The notes under the pieces were generated by a model, which saw nothing but the letters and a program-made list of their open reading frames with translations, was not told the origin of the DNA and did not search any database. A DNA stretch of 5,945 nucleotides, taken from assembly GCA_900546605.1 (NCBI GenBank), contig URDV01000141.1, positions 1 to 5,945 on the forward strand, given 5' to 3'. Position 1 is the stretch's first letter; each line of letters begins with the position of its first letter. Below, one piece after another: positions 5,891-5,945 of the stretch. The position numbers and the translations under genes are program-made. The stretch is from an uncultured Prevotella sp. (GTDB lineage Bacteria; Bacteroidota; Bacteroidia; Bacteroidales; Bacteroidaceae).

Positions 5891-5945
5891 ACCCGTTGGC
5901 GGAATTTCAGGTTAACGGGTTAACAAGTTGACAGGTTAACAAGTA
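5891..5945 (+). repeat. second copy of the octamer element, cut by the window edge
   Basis: Begins ACCCGTTGGCGGAATT and continues through the octamers AGGTTAAC, GGGTTAAC, AAGTTGAC and AGGTTAAC to AAGTA at the window end. It is an inverted copy of 262-316 with one mismatch, and 262-311 is matched exactly by 5896-5945. The orientation implies that a spacer and a second arm follow beyond the window. It begins 43 bp upstream of the antiporter start codon. Confidence 0.85.

Overview
The window looks like a chromosomal segment from a Bacteroidales bacterium, most likely Prevotella-like. The evidence is a Bacteroidetes-type promoter element (TAnnTTTG) ahead of genes, leaders without strong Shine-Dalgarno sites, moderate GC, and a typical protein set: an OmpA/MotB-type lipoprotein, an OprB-like porin and a KefB-type antiporter with RCK_C tails. 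The genus is inference; no rRNA or species marker is present.

All four clear genes lie on the minus strand, so they are transcribed right to left. In that order: a 753-residue CPA2 cation/proton antiporter (5847-3586); a polysaccharide pyruvyl transferase family protein 48 bp downstream (3537-2569), probably in the same transcript; an OprB-like outer membrane porin (2483-1344) with its own well-formed promoter; and an OmpA-family peptidoglycan-binding lipoprotein (1215-343) with a weaker candidate promoter. Most products are envelope proteins: inner-membrane ion transport, possible surface-glycan modification, outer-membrane uptake and outer membrane-peptidoglycan anchoring. They do not form one obvious pathway.

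The most unusual content is non-coding. A short palindromic element at about 143-316 has inverted ends ending in TTGGCGGAATT. Each arm is a tandem array of an octamer, RRGTTRAC. The element is flanked by an exact 9-bp direct repeat (AAGGCTTAC), as expected for a target-site duplication. A second copy begins at 5891 and runs off the right edge; it matches the first element's right arm in inverted orientation at 54 of 55 bases. The pair brackets the four-gene block. The element looks like a MITE-like or REP-like repeat; no transposase is visible.

The left edge (1-135) holds no confident gene. On the minus strand it has a perfect TAnnTTTG match followed directly by a run of seven G and a GGAGGA motif, which suggests the start of a leftward gene outside or just at the edge. 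No tRNA, rRNA, CRISPR array or full insertion sequence was seen.
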